Positions 44,125 to 58,074 of a stretch of DNA of 64,000 nucleotides are shown here, in pieces. Every line of letters begins with the position of its first letter. Position 1 is the stretch's first letter. This DNA is from Trema orientale (Eukaryota > Streptophyta > Magnoliopsida > Rosales > Cannabaceae): the NCBI GenBank assembly GCA_002914845.1, contig JXTC01000074.1, positions 1 to 64,000 on the forward strand, given 5' to 3'. The translations under genes were made by a program, and so were the position numbers. Under the pieces are notes generated by a model that saw only the letters and a program-made list of their open reading frames with translations, made no database searches and was not told the DNA's origin.

Positions 44125-47100
44125 ATGGCGCTGGCTTTCGATGAGTTCGGGAGGCCATTCATAATCATAAAAGAGCAGGGGCAGAAGACTCGATTGAGGG
44201 GTCTCGATGCTCAGAAGGCCAACATTTCTGCTGGAAGAGCCGTTGCTCGGATCCTCAAGACCTCTCTCGGCCCCAAGGGCATGGACAAGATGCTCCAGAG
44301 CCCCGACGGCGACGTCATCATCAGTATGCCTCTCTCTCTCTCTCTCTCTCTCGAGCTTTTGTTGTTGATTCGGTGAAAAAATGCTGTGATTTTTCATTAT
44401 TCATACTTCGGCAATGGTGGGTTTTTAGTGTTTGATTGAGATTTACTGTTTTGGATCTATTTTGCTAAAGACCCAAATGACAAGCATGATGGGTGGTCAC
44501 TGTAATTTGGAGTTAGTGTCTGCAGAGTTGTGATTTATGATCCCTTTAGCTAAACCATAAACCCCTATTTTTTTCTTTTATTGAATTATATGTTAAATGT
44601 GAGTGATAGTTTGTAGAGCTAATGCTTTTTTCTTCTGGGTTCTGTTTACACAGCAAATGATGGTGCAACAATTCTGGAGCAAATGGATGTCGACAACCAA
44701 ATTGCGAAATTGATGGTTGAACTCTCTCGTAGTCAGGATTACGAAATTGGTGATGGGACAACTGGAGTTGTTGTCATGGCTGGTTCACTCTTGGAGCAGG
44801 CTGAGCGGCTATTAGAACGTGGTATTCATCCAATTCGAATTGCCGAGGGCTATGAAACGGCCTCTAGAATAGCTGTTGAGCATCTGGAGCGTATAGCTCA
44901 GAAGTTCGAATTCACAGCATCGAATTTAGAACCTTTAGTTCAGCCTTGCATGACTACTTTATCATCAAAAATGTAAGTCCCATGTTTTATTCTCATACAT
45001 TGACGTTTTGCTTCACCATGTTTATAGTTTATTGGATACAATGCTGTGATTGGAAGCCAGTGCTTTTTTTTTTCCCCCCCCATCCCACCTGTTTGTTTTT
45101 CGTATTGGTTCTATTGGACATGATATTGCTAAAGTTAAGTAGAAAATTTTATTGCACAGCCACTGTTGCTATATACTGATCTCATGTGTTGGGGGAACTT
45201 AAACTTTTTAATCAAATTTGCGAGTCATGAAAGTTGATGATGATTATGATGGTTTTGTTGAACACTATGGAACACATACTATGTTACGTATTTTGGAAAT
45301 GAGACTTCTTTTAATCTTGCAGTGTGAACCGATGTAAACGTGATCTGGCTGAGATTGCTGTTAAAGCAGTTCTTGCTGTTGCAGATTTAGAGAGGAGGGA
45401 TGTTAACTTGGATTTGATAAAGGTGGAGGGAAAAGTAGGGGGCAAGTTGGAAGATACTGAGCTGATATATGGAATTGTTGTTGACAAGGACATGAGCCAT
45501 CCGCAGATGCCAAAGCGAATTGAGGATGCTAAAATTGCTATCTTGACTTGCCCCTTTGAGCCACCGAAGCCAAAGACTAAACATAAGGTTGATATTGATA
45601 CTGTGGAGAAGTTCCAAACTTTACGTCAACAAGAACAGAAGTACTTTGACGAAATGGTCCAAAAATGCAAGGTGATATTACTTTTTCTGTAGTCATATGA
45701 ACTTTTATGATAAAAACCGTTATTGACATTGTCTTGCAGTTGCAGTTTGATTCCAGTTTCTCTTATGTCTTCTGTATCATAGCTTATCTAGGTTTTGTTA
45801 ATGGTAGAATCTTGTCTTATTTCCTCTGCTTATGGGTTGTTGTTGTTGTTTTCATTTTTTTTTTAAATGGCTATATGTACACCTGGGGACTGATTTTTGT
45901 TTTTTTGGGGCAGGATGTTGGTGCTACGTTGGTTATCTGTCAATGGGGTTTCGATGATGAAGCAAATCATCTATTGATGCATCGGAACTTGCCCGCCGTT
46001 AGATGGGTTGGGGGTGTAGAGTTAGAACTAATTGCGATAGCTACTGGTGTGTTTCATAACTTTCATTAATCATTTTATACTTGAATTTTTTTCTTGTATA
46101 TTTGTGGATTGTTTTCTTATACTTGATAGATATTATTAGCCTCTTTTGGGGCTGTTTGTCTGTATTGCCAACTACAACATAATGATTGTGGTCATGCACT
46201 TGTAGGTGGAAGAATTGTGCCAAGATTCCAGGAGTTGACTCCTGAGAAGTTGGGAAAGGTGTATTTGGATCCTTTTCTATGTGCATTTCTTCTTATTATT
46301 TATTATTCTTTTTTGCTTTTTTGTTGTGGGGCAGCTAGATTTTCTTTCTTGCATTATTTAATTGCACGTCGTTTAACAATGGTTAACAAAAATTCTTTTA
46401 TTAGGCTGGGTTGGTTCGGGAAAAAGCCTTTGGAACGACGAAAGATCGAATGCTGTACATCGAACACTGTGCAAATTCAAAGGCTGTTACTATATTTATC
46501 CGTGGAGGTAGGTTTCTTATCACATTCCTGATACTACTAGTTTGAATTTTAGTATAATTATTTGGAGTGAGAACTTTTGATTGTTCCTTAAACTAATGAT
46601 AGCAAGTTGTGGTGCTCTTTAGTAGTTTTCATCTGTTTTCCTCCCCCGCCCACACCCCATGAAAAAGAACCATCTGGAAGGAATTTGAATTGATAATCTT
46701 ACATGAGGTTTAGGTGGTTGTTTACGGTGCATCCCCACCGCGCGCACACCCACCCGTCCCCCCCCCCCCAAAAAAAACCTCAACCCCCCCAAAACTGGGA
46801 AAAAAAAAAGTCCCACATTGAAGCATTTGAATTTGATAATCTAACATGATTTATTGGTGGTTGATGATGCATCAGGTAACAAAATGATGATAGAGGAGAC
46901 CAAGCGTAGTATTCATGATGCATTGTGTGTTGCTAGGAATCTCATTCGCAACAATTCTATTGTCTATGGTGGTGGCTCGGCTGAGATATCTTGTTCAGTT
47001 GCTGTAGAGGCAGCTGCAGATAGATACCCAGGAGTTGAGCAGGTTTGAGGAAACTTTTCTTTCTTATGTTATTTCATATTCTGTTTTACTTTTTATTTTT

Positions 47101-47571
47101 TCGAGAAAATATTCTGTTTTACTTTAAATGTATTAACTTTGTTTTGTCATATTCTCTTTCCATTACAGTATGCTATCAGAGGATTTGCTGATGCTCTGGA
47201 TGCTATACCTATGGCACTTGCAGAGAATAGTGGTCTCCAACCCATTGAAACGCTGTCTGCAGTTAAATCTCAGCAAATTAAGGTATTATTTCCCTGTTTC
47301 ATCTGGCTCGACTATTTCTTCATGTTCCGCTTTGCACTATAAGCTTACCTGTTACTAGTGGGCATTAATTTCTACTCACGATTCTGGTTTTGGCTTTTAG
47401 GAGAGCAATCCGTATTGCGGAATTGATTGCAATGACGTAGGCACTAATGACATGCGTGAGCAGAATGTTTTCGAGACACTCATTGGAAAGCAGCAGCAGA
47501 TCTTGCTGGCAACACAAGTTGTCAAGATGATATTGAAAATTGATGATGTTATCTCCCCATCTGAGTACTAA
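44125..47571 (+). CDS. CCT5: T-complex protein 1 subunit epsilon
   Basis: Epsilon subunit of the cytosolic chaperonin CCT/TRiC, the double-ring ATPase that folds actin, tubulin and other proteins. Exons: 44125-44323, 44654-44972, 45323-45671, 45914-46046, 46206-46258, 46405-46507, 46876-47042, 47169-47282, 47401-47571. The model gives 535 aa, the usual length. Group II chaperonin motifs are present: [12 protein letters not shown] at 49-60, the junction-spanning [11 protein letters not shown], the GDGTTGVVV nucleotide loop, and GGGSAEISC late in the protein. [15 protein letters not shown] is the epsilon-type N terminus. Intron 1 begins with a CT tract and intron 6 with a C-rich, A-rich stretch. 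Product shares its actin substrates with the pathway of the neighbouring ARP3, though no joint control is visible. Nearest from memory: At1g24510. Confidence 0.97.
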
Positions 47572-48895
47572 TTTTTTGTGTTTTTATGATTTTCGCAAAT
47601 CTGCTCGACAGAAAAGGTGCTGATATGGTTGGTATTCTCTTGTCGTGAATGTGATTTCCTTACAGGGTGACTTTGAGACAATATGTTCACTTGTTGGATA
47701 CTTGTTGCTTGTAGCTTTTTGAGGTGACTTTCATTGAAATTGTAAGACATTGTTACTCCTTTTGTGGCAAAAGATTGTCAGTTTTCTTATTTTAATTCTG
47801 TTCTGCCCCGGCCGTTGAAGGGTTCTTAATTCCATGTGTCCCTCGGTTGGTCATCTGCCATGAATGGACAGTAAAAAATGGATGAGAACGGTAAATGTTG
47901 GACTGTCCGCCTAAATGGCATTTTATCTAATTAGAATGCCGTTTGAAGATGACTGTTCGTTTTATTTTCTGGGTGTTTTGAACTGTTGTTTAGATCTGAT
48001 TGGTTATTTTGGATTGCCCTTGTATCAGTTTTCGCAGATAGTCAGTTTTGTCTCACATTTCTTCTACATCGTCAAATCTTTGAAAACAAATGCCATTTGC
48101 TGCAACGTCAGTTTGTAGATATGGCCTAAAATGTCAGTTAACTTCGAACTGTCACATGTAAAGCTTGGAAACAGAGAACCTGTCTTTTTGTATTTTTTTT
48201 TCTCTTCTATTATTTTTCCCTTGAAAGATGCATATCTTTTAGTGGAATAATTTCTTGAGCTAAAGATTTTGCGAGTGATGTCTATTTTAAACAAATAAAC
48301 AAATAAAGATCCAACTGTACCATTTTCCTTTCTTTAATCAATATTATTTACAATGGCGTAACTGTTTTCCCCCCAACTTATAATCGGTTAGAAATCATAT
48401 ATACATATCCACTAAAATTCATGGCTCATCATTTTCAGAATTTGGGTACTATATTACTTCAGAAATTCTGAGTAGGGGCACAGTTATTACTTTCTTTATT
48501 TAGTAGTCTATACTTTTTTTTTGGACGACATACGGAAATAGTAGTGTATATTTATACATGGTTAAACTTGTGTTAAGCTCCATCATAATTGAATGTGATA
48601 ATAATGATAGTCTTCTAGTCTTGAGAAAAAAAACACACTAAATATATATACTAAAGGCCAAAGGGTCCTCTTTTTCTGCTTCTTCAACTCTGCCGACGAT
48701 ATAATATGCTATTTATGGCTTGTATGGGAAATGTTGGTATTGTTAGAAATTATTACGAGTGTTGTTGGTGTCATTTATAGCAACTGGGATTGTCGGGTGC
48801 AGAAGCCTTAATGGTGGTGGGCATTTTAGTTGTTCGTGATAGATAAATACAATCCAAGCTTTGATATTGTTCTTTCGAGTTTCTCAATCGTCAAA

Positions 48896-48950
<55 letters not shown>

Positions 48951-49493
48951 TAGTCGTTGATGTAGGAACCTTTGTCTCCAAAATACATGGTTCTTAGATA
49001 AGAGTACAAAACCACCAATATCATTTATTTTCTCTAAACTTTCTGTTCAATCAACACTCCTCTCTGAACCACCCCATGTGAGAAAAACCATAATTTGTGG
49101 GAGAAATTATGCGGATGAAGATGAACTTGGTGGCATTAATTCAACTGAACTTGTTTCAATATGAGAGAGAAAAAGACAAAACCAACACTTTTGGTTATTG
49201 TTTCTTACAACCCCATAAAAGGTTTTTTTCAGAAAAACTTACAAAATGGTGGGTCATTCACCTTGAAACAACGCTAAGGTTGTAAAAGCTTAGAAGTCAA
49301 ATTTGAAAAATCTGATATACAACACAATATAAAGTCCAAACTCTATTACCTTATACGTACAATTGGTTCTTTTTTTCACTTTCTGCAGATTCGTCACTTT
49401 TATTTTTCTTCCCTCAAAACTTGGCCATTATAAATTACTATTGACAAACGTTGAGACTATATATTATATAGTATAATATCAGATATCAATTAA
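47572..49493. other. Spacer between CCT5 and pectate lyase
   Basis: Convergent 3' ends, about 1.9 kb. The first part is probably CCT5 3' UTR. A GA microsatellite lies at 48897-48948. No gene recognised. Confidence 0.6.
48897..48948. repeat. (GA)n microsatellite
   Basis: About 25 perfect AG repeats. The longest pure dinucleotide run in the window. Confidence 0.95.
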
Positions 49494-51044
49494 TCAACAA
49501 CGTGAGCCTTTCTTGCACCTAAGTGATCCAGCTCCACTTGTGAGTGAACTCACTAGCGAAGATGGCCTTGCTCCCAAGCTTGATGCCTTGGCGTAATTAG
49601 AAGATGATCCAGCCCCAGATGCTGTGAAAAAGGCTCCATTCAATAACAAGTCTCCCTCTGACCTCCAATTCCATTTCTTCCACTCTTTTTGGGGTGCATC
49701 CTCATGCTTAGTAACCTAAAAAAATGATCATTTTATGTTACTAAACTTCAAAGCTAGTCAACATTTCTCAAAAAATTTATTAATAATACAAACATTTGAT
49801 TATATGAATTTTCTTACCTCTTTGTTGAATCTATCATTGGGAGCAAGAAATCTATTGCCTTGGCTGTTAATAGTAGGAGAAGCACTTCCACCAATTGCAT
49901 ACATTTGCCAATGCGTATAATCATTATTTACCACATGGAAATACCCAAGTCTACATCTGCAAACATTTTTGAAAACAGAGCAATGTCAGCAAATATATAG
50001 AAGAAATCAATAGAACCCAATTTTTATTAGGCCTCAAATATTGATACTTTTATGATCTAATAATGGATAATTATTACCTTGGCATTCTCTGCACAAGCCC
50101 TTCTCCAAAATGGTTAAAGGCAATGGTAACTTGCATATTCTTGTCTTGTTTGTAACTATCACTGTGGCCTAAGAGCATGACCTTGTTATGGTGAGTCATG
50201 TAATTGTTGGAGATAGTAATGGCTGTGGATCCATGAATGGCATCAATAAGTCCATCACGGCAATTGGAGAGAGAGCAATGGTCCACCCAAATATGGCTTC
50301 CACCAAAAATTGAAACCCCATCCCCATCAGACAAAGTTCTCCACCCATAATGGCTAGGTGAGTCTCTAACATAGGCATTCCCACCTTGTTTACAGTCATG
50401 AATGTTGAGACCATGAATTATAATGTTTGTCACATACTGAATAGTAATGCATGGTCCACCAGCAATATGGACACTAGCTCCTCTGCCATCAATGGTCTTG
50501 AATGAGTTGACCATAAGCTCTTCTTTGAGCTTGATCACCATGTCCCGTTGGAAAATGATCCACAATGGCTCATCTTGGATGGCACCATACCGGAGTGTGC
50601 CCGGTTTGGGGTTAACAGGGTGGTCTCCAGCATCGGTGACCACGTATATCTTGCCATCTCTGCCACCAGTGGCATGTTTTCCAAATCCAATGGCGCAATC
50701 AGCTAACCGCTTGCGGTTTTTCTCCCATTGGGGGTCACACCGCCAGCAGTCATCAATGGGGTTGCCAGTTCCACAAGAGAGAAAACCCAAGTTCCTTCTA
50801 GACGCATTGATGCTCCTGCAAGAATTAGTAAGATTCCAAAGTTAAATACTTAATGTAATGTCATTGAAATTGTATGTTTGGTACAATATGTGACATTTGA
50901 AGTAAGTAAATAGGCAATGGTATATCATATATACTTGTGTACTTCTTGTACTATGAGTTCAGGGTCATGAACTGGCGTAGAGGAAATGAGGGATGGAGCT
51001 AGAAAAAGTGAGAGGAGTAAGAATGAGAGCAATGGCATTGCCAT
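49494..51044 (-). CDS. Pectate lyase (PL1 family)
   Basis: Secreted, calcium-dependent enzyme that cleaves de-esterified homogalacturonan by beta-elimination in the cell wall. Exons: 51044-50935, 50815-50078, 49956-49818, 49715-49494; 402 aa, the normal plant length. The N terminus is a signal peptide ([19 protein letters not shown]). Then [18 protein letters not shown], the plant family's Cys-rich start. The core motif [19 protein letters not shown] has calcium-site Asp residues near 215, 224 and 228, and the catalytic arginine motif RxPxxR is RMPRCR at about 280-285. [18 protein letters not shown] and the C-terminal [10 protein letters not shown] are also standard. Exons 1 and 2 meet inside a Lys codon. 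A TATA-like box lies about 97 bases upstream. Which of the many plant pectate lyases it matches cannot be settled here. Confidence 0.95.
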
Positions 51045-51140
51045 GACTACTGAGGTTTTTCTTCACCTTGAAGAGTATTAGATAGGTGTAGGCAAAGAGA
51101 GCTAATTCTTTAGTGATGGAGGTTGAGAAGAGGGTGAGTC

Positions 51141-51148
51141 TATAAATA
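51141..51148 (-). promoter_or_regulatory. TATA-like box of the pectate lyase gene
   Basis: TATTTATA on the minus strand (TATAAATA on plus), about 97 bases before the ATG. Position fits a core promoter. Confidence 0.5.
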
Positions 51149-51530
51149 GGGAATAAACAAGAGAAGAAGCTGATTAAACAATATGCAATTGGGGTCCACC
51201 AGTTCCATGATTTCTCCATTAAATCGGTTCCCTTGTATATGGTTTGGCCGTTAAGCAATCTATCTAACTTCGTTCTTTATATAATATATGTACATGTAAG
51301 AACTTTTTTAAGGGGCCACTTTCCGTATTTGCATGAAATTAAACTAGCCAAGGGAATTCAACCATAAATAACTAGTATAACATAATTAGTAGGGCTATTT
51401 GTAGGGATCGATTCGTCTGAATTAGTTATGTCGAGAAAAAATAACCAATGTTGAGAATACATATTGAGACTTTTTTGCGCTAGAATGACAGGCATTTTAC
51501 AAATTATATATACGAGACAATAACTTAGCT

Positions 51531-51571
51531 ATACACCGACACTTTCAAAATTGAAATTTTTGTCGGTGTAT
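51531..51571. repeat. Perfect hairpin with 11-bp stem
   Basis: ATACACCGACA pairs with TGTCGGTGTAT across a 19-base loop that itself contains TTTCAAAATTGAAA. Could be a hairpin RNA, a binding site, or the centre of a decayed element. Confidence 0.75.
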
Positions 51572-53787
51572 GATACTACAGTGCTGAAAATTAATGTGCC
51601 ACTATACTTTCCGTCTCTTTTATGAAAAAAACGAAAAAGAAACGGTAGTATTCGTTTTTCACCAATGAGAAATTGATTAATCTCATGCGTACTACTTGCT
51701 TTAAAAACATATCATAGGCGACACTTATCAATGACTCATTTAAAGCACTATTAAGTACTGATGCCTTTATACCATAATGTTAATCAAGGTTAGCTTCTTT
51801 TTTGATCGTTAGATATTGTTATTTTGCATTAATTTCATCTCTCACCCCTTTTCTCTTTTTTCATTTTTAACTTGCTTCCTTTAAATTATTGCATGCCATT
51901 TACAGATTCTTTCATAAATGAAGTTTGGTAGACGACCCCATGTTTCACTCTATTTAATGAATAAAGAAAAGATGACCTTTTACAGTTCCTTGGAAAGTAA
52001 AGGCCGAATTAATAAATCAAATCTTTGCTCAGTTTATGATCAATGGTACACTCCCCTATTAAAATCATTAGCTTCTTATTTTGATGCATTTTCATATGAA
52101 ATCTAATATGTACCCCTACTCCTATTTGTTTTCTTCCTTAAGTATCTATATGTTTTAGCACATAGAATATAGTACTTGAATTAATAAATCACGGTAATAA
52201 GTAAATAGAGAAATATAGCTAGGATAGTAGGATTAATATATGATTTAAAGTCCAGAAAAACACAAGCCGTATCCGCAAAGCTCGCGAGGAGTACTTGAAT
52301 TTCAGCACTGGTGGTGCATACGAATGTGCTGACGTGGGACCATTGATGACTTGTTCATCTTCCACATGTCACCCCTTATCTTTTTTATTTATTTATTTAT
52401 TTTTTCCAATTGTATCAAACTTAAAAGCAGTCTTTCTTTCTCTGCAATCTGAATTGAATTAGGTCACATGGGGTCCGTACCATCCGTCCACAGGCTGACA
52501 TGGGCATTTCTATCTTGGAAAGGGCACGTTCTCCCATGTGAGCTTTGTTCCCTTGTATTCTTCCTACGTTGAACCCCACATTGGTGGTGTGGTCGAATCT
52601 GAACCCTCAGTTTTTCCCATTTTGATCACTTAAGAGTGCATATGATCAGAATCTTATAAGCTAGCTAGCTAATAGCTACAAAGGTCCGGCCGTTAATGGT
52701 GGTTGCTGAATGCTGATCAATTATACACGTTCCCGTAGGGTCGATACATCGTACATATAATATAGTTATTTATATATATATATATTGGTTGTCAATTCGG
52801 TAGAGTTTTTTTTTTCTTATGTTTTTTTTACTCATTGAATTATCATCTAACGGTGATTTATTGGCTATAATAATATATATAAAAAGACGTGTATTATTAA
52901 AACTATTTTTTTTTCTTATTTTTTAATATAAAAAAATATACATATTAAATTTTAATTGGTTAAAACGATATACGTGTAGATAAAGAAAAAAAGTAATTAG
53001 TGCCCCTACATAATATATCTGTGTATGTGACAACATATATGTGGAGAGGAGCCAAAGTGCTGGAGAATTCCATTAAAGGGCAAAGATCCAAGTTTATGAT
53101 AATTAGTCCTGCATTATATACATTTTGATGAGTAGAGTGATGACTTTCTATTTAGTAACATGACCATCCACTTAATAAGTTAATACGTGTCTCTTTAGGG
53201 TTGTTGCCACCTGGCATGCGCCATTATTCTGATCAGCCATTTTTGTTTTTGGCGGATGTATACCAATGATAGGGATGCACGATTTGATGATCAGCTGCTC
53301 TTGGAGGCATTATATAATAATGTGGATAAGATATAGAGATCATTACTTTTTGTTGCACTCTTATATGTATGATCATTACGTATCTTGAACCTTTGGTAGC
53401 CTTGATCATCAACTATCCACGAGAAACACAACGCTCCCTCACCTTAATATGCTGCTTAATTACTTCGTGGTAATTAATCTACTGGCTATGGTCACACCAG
53501 GAATGATTAATGTCATCCAAAGTTTCTCGAACTCCATATATTATGCATATAATTAAATCACAATTTACTTATACATACAACAGAATTACTAATTTTGTAT
53601 CAAGCAATAATGAGTGGTACAAGTTATTGTCGCATATATATAGCTAAGGCAGCAAGTTGTATATATGTCTTATGACTATAATTTTAGAAAACCAGAAAGT
53701 ATACCTCTACAAATGTCCCATTCCCGCTTAATAAATGCCAACAAAGTTACTATATCTATAACGTGAATCTATAGTAGTACTATTGTC

Positions 53788-53820
<33 letters not shown>
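53788..53820. repeat. CT/TA compound microsatellite
   Basis: CT repeats passing directly into TA repeats. Confidence 0.9.
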
Positions 53821-53822
<2 letters not shown>

Positions 53823-54659
53823 TATTATGCTTATACATACATGTATATATATCTTTTTGGGTTCAAATAAACGGGAATGCAGTATGCACTACTCTTGAAA
53901 AAGAGAAGAAAAAAAAAGTACACATATCAAGGAGACATGTGATAATTAGTCATGTGAGATAGGCTAGAATAATTAGTGCTTGCAGAGAAAGGGTGAAAAA
54001 ATTTACAATGGGTTAAAAAGCCGAAGTATATCTTGTGGCATTATCGAAGCTCACGTGGTTGAATAGTATATATTTATGGAAACGGCATCGATCCGAAAGT
54101 GATAATCCTGATTTAGCTAGCCTCTAGCATAAATGGGGAGTAGGGACCATACACTGCTCAAAACCTCTTATTTCAACCACATTTATTACGTACACTTTTT
54201 TCTTTCTTTCTTTCTTTCAACTTTTTATTTTTGTTTTTGTTTCTTTTTTCATATAAATAAAACCAAGAAGTTGCATTCACATATGTTAATTAATTTATGG
54301 GAGTAACTCAATAATAATTCTAAATGTAGGTAATTACAATAATGCTAAAGTACATAGTAATATGATGAATATGCATATGTGTGTGTTTATATATATGTGT
54401 GCATTAATTAGGTTCATTTAGTGGGTCTTTTCTATTTCTTTTAAAAACGTACAAGAAATCTTTTATTTAATTATATAGTTTGCGAGAAGTGAAGTTCCCC
54501 ATGATTCACTCACGGGCAGTACTTACAAAATTAAACATTCTATTTTCTTCTCTTTCCTTTCCAGTTGCAAATAGTTTGGTGCAATTTAATTTGTACAAAC
54601 TTTTTTTTTCTATTTTGTTCAGAAAAAAATGTTGCAAAAATGAAAAATTTGTCAGGCTT

Positions 54660-54772
54660 AAAAGTTGAGAAATGAGCTGTGGTCGCATGTACAGCTTGGT
54701 AACTACAAATCTTTCTAATGTGGAGGGTCTCGAGTTTGAATCTTCATTCTCTAAAGTTAAAAAAAAAAAAAT
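54660..54772 (+). mobile_element. SINE-like fragment
   Basis: GTACAGCTTGGTAACTAC resembles a tRNA A box, GAGTTTGAATCTTC a B box about 35 bases later, and a run of A ends the segment. No target duplication found. Weaker than the element at 42737. Confidence 0.4.
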
Positions 54773-56819
54773 AGTAATTAATAATGCAGTTCATTATGTG
54801 TATATTAGTACTCCAAAGCAAATTCAACATTTTTTGAAATTAACTTGTTAGGAGTTTTAAACAAATTATAGGGCAAAATTATGGATTTGTCCGGAAATTG
54901 CCGCTTGACATGCATGACGAGCTAAAAGAACAACATTAAATTTTAGTCTACAACAAAGGTTTCATACATAGGCAGACGTACATTACGGCCTAAAGACCAG
55001 GGCTCATCAGGGTCCAAGTTATAAACTCATCACTTTTGTTTAATTTGCTTGGGACTTGGGCAACTTGGTTCAGCACATGCCCATCAAGACTTGTCATTTT
55101 TCTACACAATAAAATCATATTAATTATATATACATATATGTATATAATGTAAATGTATTATCACATAGCATGAGCTAGGAACAAGAGCCATGTGGTTGGC
55201 AGAAGCTGCATTGATGCTTATACATCCTCAACTCTTTTAATATATATATTCTTCGAATTGGTTATCAGCTCATCCACAATATTGATGATCTTGATAGCTA
55301 CCCATTAAATCTATTTCTCAAATTATTTGACCAAAGGGAACGCTAAGTAATAATTTCTCTTTCCCCTAATAATCCACTCCCTACTATGTTTGTGAATTTA
55401 TTTATATTACACATATAAGAATGCGTGATATAAAAATTGTAAAAATCAGTGTACCGTTAATATTATAAGTCAATAAGAAGCAGCACATGATATATAACAC
55501 CGTCGATATTGATATATAGAAATAGAATATCTATCATATAATAGCAACATCAGAAAAATAATACACACAAATTTTGGCCATGGAAGAAGGCATTAAAAAG
55601 AATTCCAAAAGGCCCACAGAAAATGATCATATTCAGATTAATCATTGATCTACGTTAATTAATAATCATAAAGGGCATGCTTATGCATAAGTCATCGTAT
55701 ATGAAGCAGTACATTCAGGTACAACTTAATAAAACAATACTATAATAAATATCCATATATAGATATCCAATTAGCACCAAAGACGGAATTCATTTCATGA
55801 GCACAACATGGTACTACTACATAATAGATATGAATGATTACGATGGCCTCTTAATGATTGGATCATGTGCTATGCTATAATATAAATGGATTTAAACTAT
55901 ATATAGCAGCAAATTCTTCCTTTGATTCTGGCTTTAAATTAATTAATTAATTAATATATTCTTTTCCCACTCAATTTACCAACTTTAGAGAGCAGTTAAG
56001 TCAAACTTTTGATTATTTCATACACATGACATCCCTCTTTTCGTTTTTCTCAAGTTTGTTCTTTTTTTTTTAAAATAAAAATATAAATGTCTGATTATTC
56101 GATCGAGAGGATTCATCACATCAATAAGGTTGGATGATATAAAGTATTAAACTCTAAATTAATAATGAATCATTGTGATCCTATTTATAATCAGCATAAT
56201 GAATGGGGAACACAAGAGCATCATTCTAATTGTTTGGATTGTTCGATTAAGTCTTGGGATTAGAATTTTGAACCTAAGATAACTTAATTGCAATCTTACA
56301 CAAATATAGTCCCAACATTCAAAAAATTGAAAAATCTTAGACTGGCCTAATTCATTTGAAAAAAAATGTTGGACCTCGAGTAACTTGACTGGCTAGCTTA
56401 CGTATCTTTAACAAGTGGACAAATTCAGATTTTAAAGAGGTACTTAACCATTTATCTTAAATATATTTGACAAATTTAGGTTTTAAAGAGGTAGCCTAAT
56501 TTGGTGTTTTTATAAATAAAGTTTTAAAAGTTGTATTTCCTCTAAATAAATTTGAAAATTTTCAAGGGGAAAAAAAAAAAGAAGAGACCATTTGAGATTT
56601 TTTTTAATCTTTTGAAATTTTACTACATAAAATCAAATGTCCTCAACTTAATTTCCTCAACTAAATACCTCACAAACCCATTTTAAAATTATCATTTTAC
56701 TCTTTGGTTTAAATTTGGAGGAAAATAATCCTTATTTATTAGGAAAGAATTTTGTTTCTCTTACTCTATCTAAGGAAGCTTTTTTCCATTCCTTTAGTCA
56801 ATTTCTAACAGGAAACATT

Positions 56820-57181
56820 TGGGCCGTTTGGTTCGCCCATTCCATTCCATTGGAATAGAAAATCCATTTGAATGAGTGTTTGTTTCAACAACTCTAAATT
56901 TTCCATTCAAATGGTCTTTTAGAATGAGTGTTTGTTTTAACAATTTAGTTTTTCCATTCAAATGGTTCATCAGTCACATCAACTATTTGAATGGATTTTT
57001 GTGTCTTAGATGAGAATGGAGGGGAAGAGGTGTTTTTGAATGGTCTATTCCAATACTCCCATTCTAATTATAACCCATTCCACTATTTTTTCCATTCAAA
57101 TGTCTTCCATTCCAATTATAACCCATTCCACAATTTCCATTCAAATACACACATTCAAATAGGCGAAATAAACGGGGCCAT
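56820..57181. mobile_element. 360-bp TIR element, copy 2 (inverted)
   Basis: Inverse-orientation copy of 25986-26347, beginning GGGCCGTTTGGTTCGCCCAT and ending GGCGAAATAAACGGGGCC. ATT lies next to both ends, possibly a 3-bp target duplication. An open frame at 56991-57239 shares about 50 residues with one in the other copy; that reflects repeat identity, not a gene. Confidence 0.8.
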
Positions 57182-58074
57182 TATTTTTCTATTCTACCTG
57201 CAGAATATGCACTCTTTTCTATTAAAAAAAGTTATATGAGCACTTTTGTCAATACGATACTTAGTTCATTCTATTCCCACGTGTAACATGACATGCAAAT
57301 TCTTCTTCTATTACTGATTCCAATTTTTAACGAAATAATAAATTATCGTTTTTATTCTAATTCTATTGTAATTTTTATTACTATTCTAATTCTATTCACG
57401 GAACAAACACCACTTTAATCTATTTTTCTGAAGTTACCACCTCAGTCTATTAAGAGAGACGTTTGTGGAACTCAATTTCTGGCTTTCAATTGGTCCTCAA
57501 ATTGACATCCAAGAGTAAATTCGCCCTAATACCTATTTTTTTAGCATATTTAGATACATATCTCCTCCCCCCACCCCCCAACTATTCAGTTCTTTGCCCC
57601 TTTTTAGGTAGACATTTCATATATAACAATATGGGTAGTATGAATATACACATATGGTATTCATTTATAAATGGTATACCGGTTTTTATGTATACTATCT
57701 ACGCCTAGGTAAAAATTTATATCTATGATGTACATTTCTCTAAAATAGATATAATCTAAAAAAAATTAAAAATGGGCATCTATCAAAATTTGCTCTTAAG
57801 GAGGGTTATTTACGTAATTTTTCCAATATCAAATGACCATATGGCCATATCTCTAGTACTAGAATGATATTGGGCTTAACAATTAAAACCTCTTTAGGGA
57901 CTTTTAGCAAAATAGCCAAATTTTGGTCCGTTGATCAAGTATAGATAAATTTGACATCCTCATTGTAAAAATCAATTTACTCAGTTAAAAAAACTACTAT
58001 ACTTAATATATATATATATATGGGGGTCAGATCTGGCATATCAAATATATCCTGTGAAAAATTGAATTACTCTT

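Noticed and set aside
55195-55300. Possible miR172-like hairpin words (AGCTGCATTGATGC and GATGATCTTGATAGC)
   Set aside because: Neither matches the mature miRNA and the two do not pair into a precursor.
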